Below, piece after piece: positions 20,563 through 31,926 of a DNA stretch of 56,336 nucleotides; positions within the stretch are counted from its first letter, which is position 1, and each line of letters opens with the position of its first letter. Origin of the DNA: Adiantum capillus-veneris (lineage: Eukaryota; Streptophyta; Polypodiopsida; Polypodiales; Pteridaceae); assembly GCA_014529385.2 (NCBI GenBank), contig JABFUD020000223.1, forward strand, positions 1-56,336, given 5' to 3'. The position numbers and the translations under genes are program-made. The notes beneath the pieces are model-generated. The model searched no databases. It was given only the letters and a program-made list of their open reading frames with translations, and was not told the origin of the DNA.

Positions 20563-21499
20563 TTGACAATGCAATGGAAACCAAAGCACGAAGTCTACCA
20601 ACCAAAGTTTCCATCACAAAAAAGCATCCAGAAGAAGCCAAAGAATGTCAACCAAGTGTTGGTATCCAAAGAACACATCCAAGTCAAAGACCCATTTTGG
20701 ATACATGAAGCACAAGTTCAACCACAACAACAAAATGTGACAGGGTGGGTAGCATCAAATGACTCAATCATTGCTCAAGGCTATTTTCGAGGAAACGTTA
20801 ATGTTTGGGCCAAAAAGCCTAAACTAACAGCCTGGATGTACTCACCTCAAGAAAGAAGATCTACAAGGAGCGAGCCAAGCTATCAATAGAATACAAACAA
20901 CTCAGGAAAGCGAAGAAACAACAACGAAAGGCAGACAAAAAGACCTTCCAAGCGGGAAACGCAAAAAGTTTGGGTGCCCAAAGTCAGACCTTAGCCAAGC
21001 TACCCAACAAACACAGGTGAAGCATCGGTTGATTCCATTCAAGCTACTTGAACGACAAGGATTTTATGAAGGTAACACTCAAATATGGTTACCAAAAGTT
21101 GTAGCTCAATTTGGAACAACCACGAGAAATCATGCGGCACAAGATTCTACCCAAAGACAAGCAATGATAACCAGCAACCAAGAGAATCCAATTGCAACCA
21201 AGGCTGCTGCAATCTACAAATGGATACCTCATCAGCAACTACATAATCAGGGCTTCTACAAAGGAAATCATCAAATATGCATATCGAAACCTAGTGTCAA
21301 TCAAGTCATCGAGCAAAAGAAGCAAATGCAAAAGACAGTCACACAAGGACCAAAAACAAGATGGGTTCCAAAATTGCTAGTGGAAACTCAAACACAAAGA
21401 ACCCACACACATCAACAATCGCTTCTCATGGGAGATAAAGCAAAAGCTCCATCAGTCCCTACAAGAGCTAAAGGACTTGTTTCACAGAAAGCAATGTGA
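20563..21499 (+). pseudogene. W-P-K repeat region of element 2 (two frames)
   Basis: Frames 20563-20889 and 21017-21499, separated by a shift, encode repeats of the element 1 3' ORF type: GWVASNDSIIAQGYFRGN then VWAKK; KVWVPK (near 20,968); LIPFKLLERQGFYEGNTQIW; YKWIPHQQLHNQGFYKGN; and RWVPKLLVETQ. The consensus is W-[VI]-P-K-x-x-L, a short gap, then Q-G-[FY]-[FY]-x-G-N-x-Q-I-W. Spacers are Gln/Lys/Thr-rich. More repeats are present than in element 1. No known family is recognised. Confidence 0.65.
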
Positions 21500-22540
21500 A
21501 CATATGACAGTCAAGTCAAGAGGAGCCAAAATATGCAAACCTACTCGACAAAATGGTGGCATCCAAAGATCAACACAATGGAAGAGGCCTAAATTTCCAG
21601 AACTTATGGACGTGGGTTTCTGGCCTTGAACAGGTAATTAAGTCCAAGTCGCCATTAAAAATACATGGCATAAAATTCAGAGTCGGGCAGCTAAGCCACT
21701 AAATGAGCAAGGCGTTAGTCCCAAACCTTCACGTAAAATTCTCTGTGGTCTAAGCGTCTTAGTTATTTTAGGTATTGCTCAAGCTGGAAGAGTTGAGCAT
21801 AATTATGTTGTGTCGCTCATACTGGTATAGGTGAGTATAAGAGTCGAAGTCATTTTAGTATAGTGGTAAGTGAAGGAGGAAGTCCAAAAGACACTCACGC
21901 ACTCAACACAGTGAGGAATGAGTGGAGAAGCTTCTAATCAAAAACCCTTCTTGGAAACATGGAAGCTATTGAGACGTTCTTTGATGTCACATGTGCTACA
22001 TATGTTCCTTGAAGCACCCATCAACTCCATCTCTTACACTACATGCTTTTGTTTGACAAATTTTCATATGCATATTTAGTATCCCATATTTGGCACTTGC
22101 ATTAGGCGCTCTTCCTTTGTTTCTCCCAAGCACTCACCTTGCATGACAGGAATTTCAAGTCCAAATGCTCAACTCCAATAAGAGCGTATACCAAAGGCAC
22201 TTTTTTCCCATCAGGTTTTTTTTCCCCTTTGGTCATCCAGGTTTTAAGACCCTAATTTAGAATCACATCATCTTCTTATATATATTCCTTCCACATCAAC
22301 AATAAGTAAATGTCTACCCAAATCAATCGACAGCGACTTGGAGCAAAAATTCCAGGTCCCCATATGCTTATCAAGAGAATCTTTTACCTCCTCCAAGGTC
22401 GACAACAAAGCCCCATCAAACAATGGCAAGTCAAAGAATGCCCTACAACGACAAGCAATGACAAATTATGCAAGAGAGTCAACAACAACAATCAAAAGTA
22501 GCTCACACAATGCTTCAACATGGTGACCTATTGCTACTAA
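21500..22540. other. Element 2 3' untranslated or LTR-like sequence
   Basis: Broken coding-like text to about 21,830, then AT-rich sequence with no ORF of note. A purine-rich run near 21,870 could be a polypurine tract, but no partner LTR is found to confirm it. Confidence 0.4.
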
Positions 22541-22553
22541 CTTCTAGGATTAA

Positions 22554-22561
22554 TATAAAAA
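22554..22561 (+). promoter_or_regulatory. TATA box upstream of small ORF
   Basis: TATAAAAA within TTAATATAAAAAGCC lies about 85 bases before the ATG at 22,638, the same TATA-then-ORF layout as the LTRs of elements 1 and 3. A second TATA-like site lies near 23,085. Confidence 0.5.
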
Positions 22562-22637
22562 GCCTTTAAGTAACCACAATTAAGCACTTTCACTCTCATT
22601 TTTTCAATCTAGTGCTTATTTTTTCAACTCCACTACC

Positions 22638-23003
22638 ATGTCGTGCACTATAGTCTTCCCTTCTTTTGAAAGAGCTTTTCCTTTTACCAATGGGAAGATT
22701 ATTTTTTGGGTGAGATATCTACAAGAGCATGTTGCTCCACAAACATTTACTGCTCTACATGCAATTGTAATGGTTGGGAGTGAGGAGCTGACAGTGCCAC
22801 TAGAGAAAACAAGCAATCACTTGGGAGAGGAGTTTTATGTTGTGGACGAATCTCTCTATTTGAGGACGGGTCCAACAGGCGCCCAACTGGTCGGACACAT
22901 AGCCGAACACCACATTTGTACTCTATTAGTTTTTCGAGCTAGTGTAGTAATAATCTGTGTAAATCCTAATTCCACAGTAGTGGATCAATTCCCTAAGTTG
23001 TAA
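22638..23003 (+). CDS. Small ORF in putative element 2 LTR
   Basis: 121 codons, MSCTIVFPSFERAFPF... There is a hydrophobic C-terminal part (TLLVFRASVVIICV) near residues 94-107. No domain is recognised and I see no clear similarity to the LTR ORFs of elements 1 or 3. Its place after a TATA box, downstream of element 2 coding sequence, suggests an LTR ORF. LTR identity is not proven because only one copy is visible. Confidence 0.35.
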   Translation: MSCTIVFPSFERAFPFTNGKIIFWVRYLQEHVAPQTFTALHAIVMVGSEELTVPLEKTSNHLGEEFYVVDESLYLRTGPTGAQLVGHIAEHHICTLLVFRASVVIICVNPNSTVVDQFPKL

Positions 23004-24018
23004 TTTTGTCATGACATTTGTAAGGGTCCATGTGAGTCGGTCACTAGCCATTTAGAATGCCCTAGGTATAAAGGTCAATAACCTTAATATAAAAGGAGGC
23101 TTATCTTTAGAGAAGAAGGGAGCTCTAAAAACGTACACTCAAGCTACGAGCTGCTCCAAACTTGTAATGATCGCAGGTAATGATTTGGTAATCCGTTTTT
23201 GATTCAAAAACTTGCATTGTGTTCCTCTCTCTTTGCTCTTTAATTCAAGTGTAAGCATTGTCAGTTTTGTTGTGGTTCACGACTACGTGTCTGTGAGCTG
23301 TAATTACAGATTTGAGTGCTTAAATGACTGTTTATAGTCGTTTTGACCATAGAAGAGTATTCTTAGACCGTATGACGACCTTTTTGGATAGTTTTGTTGC
23401 AGTTTTCACGACCTTTTTCATGAGGGATCGTGATTTTAATACCTTGTTAGATTGCGATCAGACTTGCTAGGATAGTGCCCCTAGGTGTCCTAGACCTCCT
23501 CCTAAAGTTTTTTTGCATTTCAAGTCCGTTGAAGTGTCGAAATGGCCTGATGACCTAGAGTTATGAGAAAGGACATAAGCAGATTTCCCTGATCATTAAG
23601 TGTTGGTTTGCTTGTAGAGTTTTTGTGTTTTCTTATTAAGGTTCACTTCTTGATATTGACAATCTCAAAGAGTCTCCGTGCCCCATCCGAGTCATTTACC
23701 TAAGCATTGACACTATGTTAGTACCAAAAAGCTATGCTGCAAACATCCGTCGTGGCGACCCGCTAACACTCTCTCTGCAAAGTTCGTGGTGCTATTCAAA
23801 GATGACACAATCTCAAATTCGAGCAACGTGGCTGCTCCTTTGGTGGATGTTCCATACATAGACCTTACTAGTCCAAGCAAGGAACAACTCTTTGTGGAGC
23901 AAACATTGTAGAACTCAATGGAGGTAAGGAGAACAAATAATATTTTGTCATTGTTCAACGCGATGACAAAGCCCAACACCTTGATGAAGCTTCTTTCAAA
24001 GATAGTGGAAACCAAACA
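23004..24018. other. LTR-like or decayed retroelement sequence
   Basis: Contains a TATA-like AATATAAAAGGAGG at about 23,085 followed by a leader-like stretch. At 23,770-24,010 there is a broken coding-like frame containing AKFVVLFKDDT and VPYIDLTSPSKEQLF. Nothing assignable. Confidence 0.3.
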
Positions 24019-25075
24019 TGTCATAAAATCTAATATCTAACCAACCAAAATGATTTTCTCATATTAAACTGATCATTTGATGTGGGAGAATAAACAGGAA
24101 CAAGGGTTAGAATATAGACATGTGCTTATGGATCTATCTCAACGCGGGGCCAAGTTTAAAGGAGTCCAAATGAGAGAGGGTCTTTCAAAGAGCAAGGCTA
24201 GCTAATGGAGCTTAAAGAACTAAGGTTAGCTTCATTAAAGACCTCCAAAGGTTAGTGTTTAAAGTCCTTTGACCTTAGGCAAGCTAGGGTTGTGCTTGAG
24301 GTGGGAACCCGGCCCAAGCTTTTGAGGTGCTTGTCGTGCTTGTTGACTAAGGTGCTTGAGTGCTTGTCGTGCTTGAGGTGCTAGGGCTGAGCTTGAAGTG
24401 AGAACCTTCCCCAAGCTTGAGGGTCTTAAGGTGTTCCATAAAATTCAATAAGATACCTACTCAAGGGGGGCAAACCCTCATTGTAGGAGCTAGAGAGAGA
24501 ACACACACCCTCACACAAGGCAAGCCTTGCCTAATGCAGCAAGAGGGAGACATGTCAAGTTCCTCTTCATGTTTCCATCATAGGTGCCTAAAGCCTATTG
24601 GTTGGCCTCTCAAGGGGTCCAATGATAGTTTAGCTAATTTAATTTATTGTGTGTGCATTTATCAAGTCCTCTCTCTCAAAGGGGAAAGGGGGACACTTGT
24701 CCCAAGGCTAGCATTGTTACTTGATATGCACTCTACATGTGATTGGCTAGGCTTGAAGGGGTCCAATGAGCTTCCACCATGAGCAAGAAGAGGGATCAAC
24801 CAAAGCAAGCAGGGGGCTAGCTTGGGGGGTATACTCTCCCACACACACACACACCATAACTCTCATTGTGTGAGGTGCAAAGTGCAAGGGCCCCATCTCC
24901 TTCTCCAAGCTTGTGAGAAGTGGAGAGCCTACACCAACACGCTTGGCATGGAATGCAAATTCAACCAAGAGCCATGCTTCAATGCTTAAGCTTGCCATCT
25001 TCTTCATCTTCATTACTGTGCTATTATGTTATGTTAAGCAAGAAGAGTGATGATAAATGAGGAACTATTTCTTAA
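24019..25075 (+). repeat. Chromovirus LTR family, copy A (3'-truncated)
   Basis: Begins TGTCATAAAATCTAATATC and stays colinear with copies B (31,927) and C (40,540) for about 1 kb. It includes tandem TGCTTGTCGTGCTTG-type repeats (about 24,290-24,410) and a block around AAAGGGGGACACTTGTCCCA. It loses similarity near 25,075, so the LTR is truncated. The frames at 24,417-25,013 are by-products of this LTR. Confidence 0.8.
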
Positions 25076-26112
25076 ACATCGCATTTCCTGGAGTGTTTCG
25101 CAAAAGTCAGTGTGCAAGTGCCCTAAAGTGTCTTGATGAAAGTTGTCCCAAATTGGTTAATTTTGGGAAGTCAAACACAACGCATTTCAATGGCAGTATG
25201 CTAAAATTACATTGCATGGGCGAGTATTGCGACAGACTTGGAGGCAATTTACTTACCACTATTGCGAAGAACCACCCATTTGTTTGCGTACATGTGATTG
25301 CTATTCATATATTATGTCATGCCAAGGGATGAAAGAATGAGCAAATTGATGGTACATCAAGGAATTCACCAACATGACATGAGGGATGGTACGTCAAAAG
25401 GGCGCATCAATAAAACCAAAGAAATGGTTGCACGAGTTCTAAATGAAGATAGACATGCAGGCGCATAAAAGGAAAAAATGTGTGTGGCAAAGGAGATTCT
25501 AACAACAACTTTGATGTAAGAGGGCGGCTCTAGCCATGTACTTGGTGAGCAAGAATTTCTAAAGGTTGTTGAAGCAATGGGTCCCTTAGTGGAGGACAAT
25601 TGGTGAGGATGCTCACTTGTTTCTCTTGTTTGTGCATATTATTTCAAAGTAACTTAACTTCGTAATATAGGTTTTAAAGGTCCGTAGCAGCAATAAGAAA
25701 TGAGCCAACAAAGGAGACCTTCAGTGTGGACTCCTTGTTGCGGCTAAAAAGGGATTGCACATATGATTTTTTTCACAGAAGAAGGTAACGTGGACAAGGA
25801 GCAGAAGGGGAGAGGTGCTTTGTGTTTAAGATGTTTACAATTGGTCCTGCATCATCTGGATTAGATTTGGTTAATCAAATGCAACAAAGTGGACCTGGAG
25901 ATCTTCGGCACGCTTGGTTGCAGTTTGATCACGCTCATCGAGTGACAGATTGGGTGACCATTGGCATAATCCTTTTCATAATGGTTTTCTTTCTTGAAAT
26001 GGTATGGTCTGGTTTTTTGGAAGCCTCAGGTTTCTTGAGAAACCCTAGTCTACATCCTTCTGGGAAGTCCCTTATGGCAGACGGTCGAAGTTTTCCACTG
26101 GGTAAGTACTGA
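25076..26112 (+). pseudogene. Coding-like fragments of unknown origin
   Basis: Several frames read like ordinary protein although broken: 25,076-25,332 (CMGEYCDRLGGNLLTTIAKN), 25,376-25,605 with two stops (GEQEFLKVVEAMGPLVEDNW), 25,690-25,785 (ETFSVDSLLRLKRDC), and 25,822-26,112 (SGPGDLRHAWLQFDHAHR, then a hydrophobic segment IGIILFIMVFFLEMVW). Plausible splice donors (GGTGAGG, AAGGTAACG, GGGTAAGTACT) sit at some ends. This could be a host gene or a captured gene fragment. I do not recognise the family. Confidence 0.3.
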
Positions 26113-27480
26113 AACTTATGCATGTTTGGATTACCATCCTCCAAGGAAATCCTATGCTCTGGGAGCGGAATACACCCCGGGGATTCACTCTATATACAAA
26201 ACGGGATGCCACCTGCGAGCGAACAACTTTGATAAAACCCCTATATAGGACTCATATTAGGGAATATGACCCCCCTTTCTACGCTTATACGACAATCAAT
26301 GCAAAAAATATATCATACCCCTATCTTACATATATAGGTCTCATATGATCTAACTGAGTAAAACTAGTCAAAGAGTGTGTAGCATAGTGGATGGAAATGT
26401 ACTAAGGAACCTTTTATGTTGATAACTAGATGTACCCTCAATTTGTCTTAGTTTGAATTTCAAAGTATGTGCCTGCTCTACCTGCACTCTAGCTACTTGT
26501 CCAATTTTGAACCATCTAAATTACTCAGAAAACATGGTTATAAAATTGTGTTCAGTTCTCCATGTAAATTTGCATCTATACAAACTCTTTATAGCTTTTA
26601 TCCCTCAACAAATGAACTATAATCACAAAACAAGTAATTGATACAACGCAGGGGTAGTTCTTGCATGTATCTTTGTAGCTATTGACTCACAAGTTCAAGG
26701 GCAGACTTGTTTGGGATTCCATGATTTTGAAACACAAAAACTTCTCTCATTTTGCCCATTTCTCACTTATCCCCCCCTCCCCTCCCCTAAATATGATACC
26801 CCCTCCCTTATTTTTAAGCTTGGGAGATAAGTTATTGGGGGCCTGCCCCTAACTTATACGCTTATGTAACTTGTTAAAAAACTCCCCTCCCTTGCACTTA
26901 CGTGGTGCGATAAGTTTTCCATGGTGAATCCCACGGGGGAATACATGTATCGTACTTCACATAATAAGTACAATCAGTTTCATGATAAAAGGAAGGGATT
27001 TTTTTGTGTAAACAGATTACTAAGGAAGAAGGTGAGGTAGCTAAAGATCATATCAGCTTCCCACCTAGGCCTCTATATGTGAAAATACCAATGCTTGTGT
27101 TTTTTTCTTTTATTTTAAGGGAAGGATCGATTTAAGAACAAACTTTTATACATGTGAGGAACTTTTTTTATTAAAAATTACAAGGTTTCCTAGATTTTTT
27201 GAAAATTTTGGCAGAGTTTCCTTGGTTTTTTTATGGTTTTATTAAAAATAACTCCATTTTTCAAGCCCTCCCTTGGTTTCCTCCTCTCGAGGATTTTTCA
27301 TCTCTTTATACTTTTTATTTATGAATTTTATCCTTATTGTCATTCTTATGATAATGTTATAGTGTCTCAACATCTTGATATTTTTAAACCTTATTGAGAT
27401 TGTCCACCAATTTGACCAAACCTTTATTATTTTTTATATATGGTTTTATGATTATTTTCCATCTCTATCACTTGATTGTC
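26113..27480. other. AT-rich non-coding stretch
   Basis: No convincing ORF. A strong hairpin, ATAAGTTA...GGGG...CCCC...TAACTTAT, lies at 26,827-26,857 beside a C-rich run. Otherwise nothing is recognised. Confidence 0.4.
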
Positions 27481-28420
27481 TTCCAACTATGTACACTAGT
27501 CTTATGTTTTGTCTGAATTTTTTATATCAAAACATTGTGTATGCAGACATAAGGCAACTAGCAGAAAAAACTTTTTAAATATGGACATAGTAAAAAATGA
27601 TGAAGCATCATCGTATAAAGGTATGCTAGAACCAGTTCCAAATTTGCTTGTAGGATACCGATATTTTAAAAGATCACAATCTAGTATTTACTTTTCATAA
27701 AATTTTATGTTTGTCAAGCTATTAATTACCACCTTTTTTGAAATATAAGAAAATCTAAAACATATTTGTCGATATATATGTTACTAAAGATCTAAGCAAG
27801 TATTATTTTTTACATGATACTAGTTTATGTCATTTTTTACTAAAAAATCTTTCTTAAGTCAAAAATCAAATCCCTGTAGACTAAAAAAGAATACCTGGTT
27901 TGAAGTTCCAGCCATGGTAAATATGTAGTATCGATTGTTTCTGGCAGAGAACATTGATGTGCCGAATGTCACCGCAATTGTGTGTGATTTAGAGGGAGAC
28001 TTCCAAGATTTTGATGCAAAGCCGAATCGATGACGTAGTAGCGTTTGATTGCAGGTGTAGTGTAGTCCACCCGTGTACGTATGTGTGTGTTTGTGAGTGT
28101 GTCACCTCCTAACATGCAGCCATGGGTAATTCTTTCAGTGTGTTAAATCAGTAGCCAATTTGTGTGCTAGTGTGTGCGTGTGTATGAGGGCTTGTACTCA
28201 CTAAGGTAGTTCGTTCCCTACGTGTGTTCGAAGGTGTAGTACTCCTTGCAGTAGTGAAGGTTGAGAGGACGCCGCCACCGTAGTGTAGGTTGGTTGAGAG
28301 AGAGCCTCTACGGGTTAGATACAGCCTGCGTAATGTTTTTTGAGAGAGAGTTTTGATGTCGGGATGGTGTGAGTGCAGCTCTGTGTAGTGCTGTTTAGAG
28401 AGATATTTTTGCCTCCTAGA
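27481..28420 (+). other. AT-rich sequence with possible short exons
   Basis: Two short coding-like pieces sit next to AG acceptors: one at about 27,550-27,680 (NDEASSYKGMLEPVPNLL) and one at about 27,948-28,033 after CTGGCAG (DVPNVTAIVCDLEGDFQDF, then a stop). They may be ends of a broken gene. From 28,060 the sequence becomes GT-rich. Confidence 0.2.

Positions 28421-28421
<1 letters not shown>

Positions 28422-28475
<54 letters not shown>
28422..28475. repeat. (GT)n microsatellite
   Basis: About 26 uninterrupted GT units, with further GT-rich sequence on both sides. Confidence 0.95.
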
Positions 28476-28476
<1 letters not shown>

Positions 28477-28701
28477 TGGTGTGTGTGCTCCCAAGGGGGT
28501 GGATTGAATTATGCTTGAAGCTGTGATAGGGTTTACAGCTAGAGAAGCAACGTAGAGGTTGTCTTCCGTGTGTGTTTCGGTGAACGCAGAGGAAAGGGTT
28601 TTTTTATAAGCTATGCTCAATGTATTTTTAGTTTGCGGCTCTTGATTGCGCTCATGTGTTTGTTTAGTTGGAGAACGTGATAGCGTTTTAATTTGGGGGA
28701 G

Positions 28702-28704
<3 letters not shown>

Positions 28705-28759
<55 letters not shown>
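28705..28759. repeat. (GA)n microsatellite
   Basis: About 27 uninterrupted GA units. The Leu/Ser frames on the opposite strand are artefacts of it. Confidence 0.95.
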
Positions 28760-28766
<7 letters not shown>

Positions 28767-29278
28767 ACTTTTAGGCCTATCCACGAGGTAGGGAGAGATG
28801 TGAAAAAAACATTGGTTCAAGTTTTTTTTTCTTTTTTTCGTTTTTTATTTCGAGTGAATATATATAGCGAGAGATCGAGAAGTCAGGGAGGTAAATACTC
28901 GCCTCTTATTCATAGGTTTTTTTGCTAATTTAAATGGTGCGATAGTCAGAGAAATAGTGAGCTGGAGTTAAAGAGATTGCCAGAGAGAGAGATGGGGATC
29001 TTTTATTTTATTTTTAATCTTTGGTATCCGTTTGATAGAGAGAGAGAGAGAGGGGGGGGGGGGAAAGAGCGAACTTGTGTTGATTTTCATGTCGTGCCTA
29101 TGTGTTTTTAAGAATTTTTCCAGGTCTACTACATATTGGATTTATAAAATAAAAAAGATAGAGCAAACTATTTATGGGTACTTTTGGTCCGTGTTTATTT
29201 AGAATAAGGGGGGTGCGAGGGAGTTGGTAGAAATGAAAAAATCTTGGAGGTAGAGCTTTGTGGAGAAGCTACCCAGTT

Positions 29279-29279
<1 letters not shown>

Positions 29280-29315
<36 letters not shown>

Positions 29316-29393
29316 GTAGAGGGATAGGGAGAACCCAATTTATTTTTGGCAAAAAACATGAGAAAAAGGGTTTCTTTCTTTCATTTTTTGGCC

Positions 29394-29461
<68 letters not shown>

Positions 29462-29509
29462 TGCTTTGCATGAAAAATGTAGTGGGGGAGGAGCGCTACA
29501 ACCCTTGGG

Positions 29510-29580
<71 letters not shown>

Positions 29581-29639
29581 AAGAGAGGTGCTTTGCAAGT
29601 AAAATGCAATGGGGGAAGAGGGCTACACCTCTTGGATAT

Positions 29640-29731
<92 letters not shown>
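29280..29731. repeat. Reiterated (GA)n blocks with ~60-bp unique spacers
   Basis: Four long GA tracts (about 29,280-29,312, 29,397-29,459, 29,515-29,575 and 29,640-29,731). The two spacers at 29,460-29,514 and 29,585-29,640 are related copies: both contain GGTGCTTTGCA-like starts and end in ATGAGAGAGA. This gives a ~120-bp higher-order repeat made of spacer plus GA tract. Confidence 0.9.
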
Positions 29732-29736
<5 letters not shown>

Positions 29737-29814
29737 AGGGGGGTGGAAAAGAGGCCGACGGAGGCTTAGGAGAGAGAATAAAGTTGAGGATAGAGGAAAA
29801 GAGGAAGGATCCTC

Positions 29815-30468
29815 TTGGTAGAAGCACAAATTGCAGCTCTTGGGGCCCAGATCCACGAGCTCATGGTAGAAAATGTGGCTCTCAAACAACACTTGTAGAA
29901 GCTTGAGAACATGCAGTAAATAGGGAGACAATCTCTTCATTGTGAAAACATGAGAAGTCAAAGCTTCCCTTATCGAGTCCATCACAATGGTCCATAAAGA
30001 AGTCCACGAAGTCACACATGGCATCATAAAGAGGATCCACACCAAGCTATAGGTAGCCCTTACAAAACAGAGCATGAGCTATGGGAACCCCTCGGCCTTA
30101 AGGTTAGAATTGGGGGGCTTCCATCACCTTGGTGTACCACCAAGGAAACTCCTAAAGAAGCAATCGTCAATCTTAATAAAGTACTTCAACCAATCACCAT
30201 AGAGCCCAACACAGTCTCCTGGATCAACAACACAAATAGGCACTTGCCACCCAGGCAATGCACCCTTGCCCTTAAGGACAAAGAGGAGCATTTGAATCTA
30301 TTACACCTATCATGCTTCCTCAAGGGAATGAAGTTCTTGATTGCCAAGGAACTGACGACGAATCAACTCAAACTCAAAGCAAGTGAGCTCAAGAAGATGC
30401 AGGATGCCCGCAAACAAGGCAAATGGGCACTCTATCGAGATGGACGAGCTATCATCCACGATTTTTGA
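29815..30468 (+). pseudogene. LINE ORF1-like protein remnant
   Basis: The first part is a leucine-zipper-like coiled coil, VEAQIAALGAQIHELMVENV (29,818-29,877), with stops soon after. A middle part with GLKVRIGGLP-like and EAIVNLNKVLQPITIEPNTV segments suggests an RRM-type domain. The frame at 30,244-30,468 ends with LTTNQLKLKASELKKMQDAR followed by KQGKWALYRDGR, typical of the C-terminal domain of L1-type ORF1 proteins. ORF1 proteins bind RNA and chaperone nucleic acid. Several frame changes make this copy inactive. Confidence 0.55.
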
Positions 30469-30681
30469 AATCCTATAAGAAGACCACACCTCAATCGACT
30501 GAAGATACCCCTTAGGTTTCTCTTTTTCACTTCACCCCTCATTATTTTGATTTATATTAGGTGGCTACTGTGTCCTAGAATATGATCCCCCAAAAGCTAG
30601 AATTTCCAGTCTATACCCCACCCAACTGAGTTGTATCAATCATATGATGGAGCCACTTTGTAATGTTTTGTGTTTGGTCCC

Positions 30682-30743
30682 ATAGGTCATATATGACCTT
30701 TGACGATGATAATCAATCTATTGATCTATCTATCTATCTAACC

Positions 30744-30746
<3 letters not shown>
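30682..30746 (+). promoter_or_regulatory. Conserved LINE 3' end with palindrome and (TCTA)n tail
   Basis: TTTGGTCCCATAGGTCATA is followed by TATGACCT; AGGTCATATATGACCT is a perfect 16-bp palindrome. GACGATGATAA and TCTA repeats follow. The reverse-strand LINE end at 51,285-51,350 has the same order with one mismatch in the palindrome. It is probably the site recognised by the LINE RT. Confidence 0.7.

Positions 30747-30747
<1 letters not shown>

Positions 30748-30828
<81 letters not shown>
30748..30828. repeat. (CT)n microsatellite after LINE tail
   Basis: About 40 CT units right after the (TCTA)n tail. Shorter CT-rich repeats of ACCTCTATGTRCTCTATCTC continue to about 30,915. Confidence 0.95.
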
Positions 30829-30829
<1 letters not shown>

Positions 30830-30915
30830 ACCTCTATGTGCTCTATCTCTACTCTCTCTAACCATCTCTCTCTACAACCTCTATGTACTCTATCTCTACA
30901 CACTCTCTCTCATAG

Positions 30916-31364
<449 letters not shown>

Positions 31365-31766
31365 CAAGGCATCTTTATCTAGCTCCACCTTAGTCCTCAT
31401 AAATGGTACCTATACCTCTTCACGAGGGCTTCCCTTCACTACATGATTACAAGATGAGGGCTACCATTGCCAGTCCCTGTTGATTTGCTTTCTCCCTACG
31501 GGCTCTACTTTTCAACCTGAGAGAGAGACACGCATAGAGAGAGAGAGACGATGCACCTGCGCAATTGCAAAACACCTCTCTCTATTAGCATGCCGCTAAA
31601 CACTTGGCAACTCCTTATGCCATGCCTGCTTCAATACCCACCCATTCCAATTTCTCCACTCCATTCTGTTGCTTCACGATCTCTGCCTACAGTAGTGGCA
31701 TTTGCCCCTTCCCTTGCCATCCCTTGCTGCACCTTCGTTGCAGACAAACACACACGAGGGGGGGGG

Positions 31767-31768
<2 letters not shown>

Positions 31769-31840
<72 letters not shown>
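31769..31840. repeat. (GA)n microsatellite after a G run
   Basis: A run of G leads into about 35 GA units. Flanking 31,362-31,768 and 31,841-31,926 show no gene. Confidence 0.95.
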
Positions 31841-31842
<2 letters not shown>

Positions 31843-31926
31843 ACCCCTTTGCCTCTATGTCTTGCATGTGTCTTTACCCAGGCCCTCTGTACTCCTCATG
31901 CATGAAACAACAATGTGTTGTGTTAC

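Larger units (their letters stand above)
19795..22600 (+). mobile_element. Element 2, right half (3' module)
   Basis: Resumes directly after the duplicated TGAAG. It holds a basic segment, a degenerate retropepsin-like domain and a W-P-K repeat region, parallel to 7.0-8.4 kb of element 1, and then non-coding sequence. No RT or integrase motif occurs. The right end is approximate. Confidence 0.7.
29745..30748 (+). mobile_element. ORF1-only LINE derivative
   Basis: Contains a LINE ORF1-like coding region, no endonuclease or RT, and the same 3' end as the full LINE at 51.3-55.7 kb: TTTGGTCCCATAGGTCATA, the second half of the palindrome, GACGATGATAA, and a (TCTA)n tail. The 5' end is uncertain, near the (GA)n block. 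Confidence 0.65.

Noticed and set aside
24417-25013. ORFs in the LTR copies at 24.4-25.0, 32.4-33.1 and 41.2-41.9 kb
   Set aside because: They sit in all three LTR copies with shifted frames and no protein motif, so they are chance openings in an LTR.
25822-26348. Organelle DNA insertion
   Set aside because: The hydrophobic segment suggested a mitochondrial or plastid gene, but no recognisable organelle protein could be matched.
29346-29906. Long frames of alternating Arg/Glu or Ser/Leu (also at 31.2, 31.7, 43.9-44.3, 44.9-45.3 and 55.9 kb)
   Set aside because: They are translations of (GA)n/(CT)n and (GT)n tracts, open in several frames on both strands.
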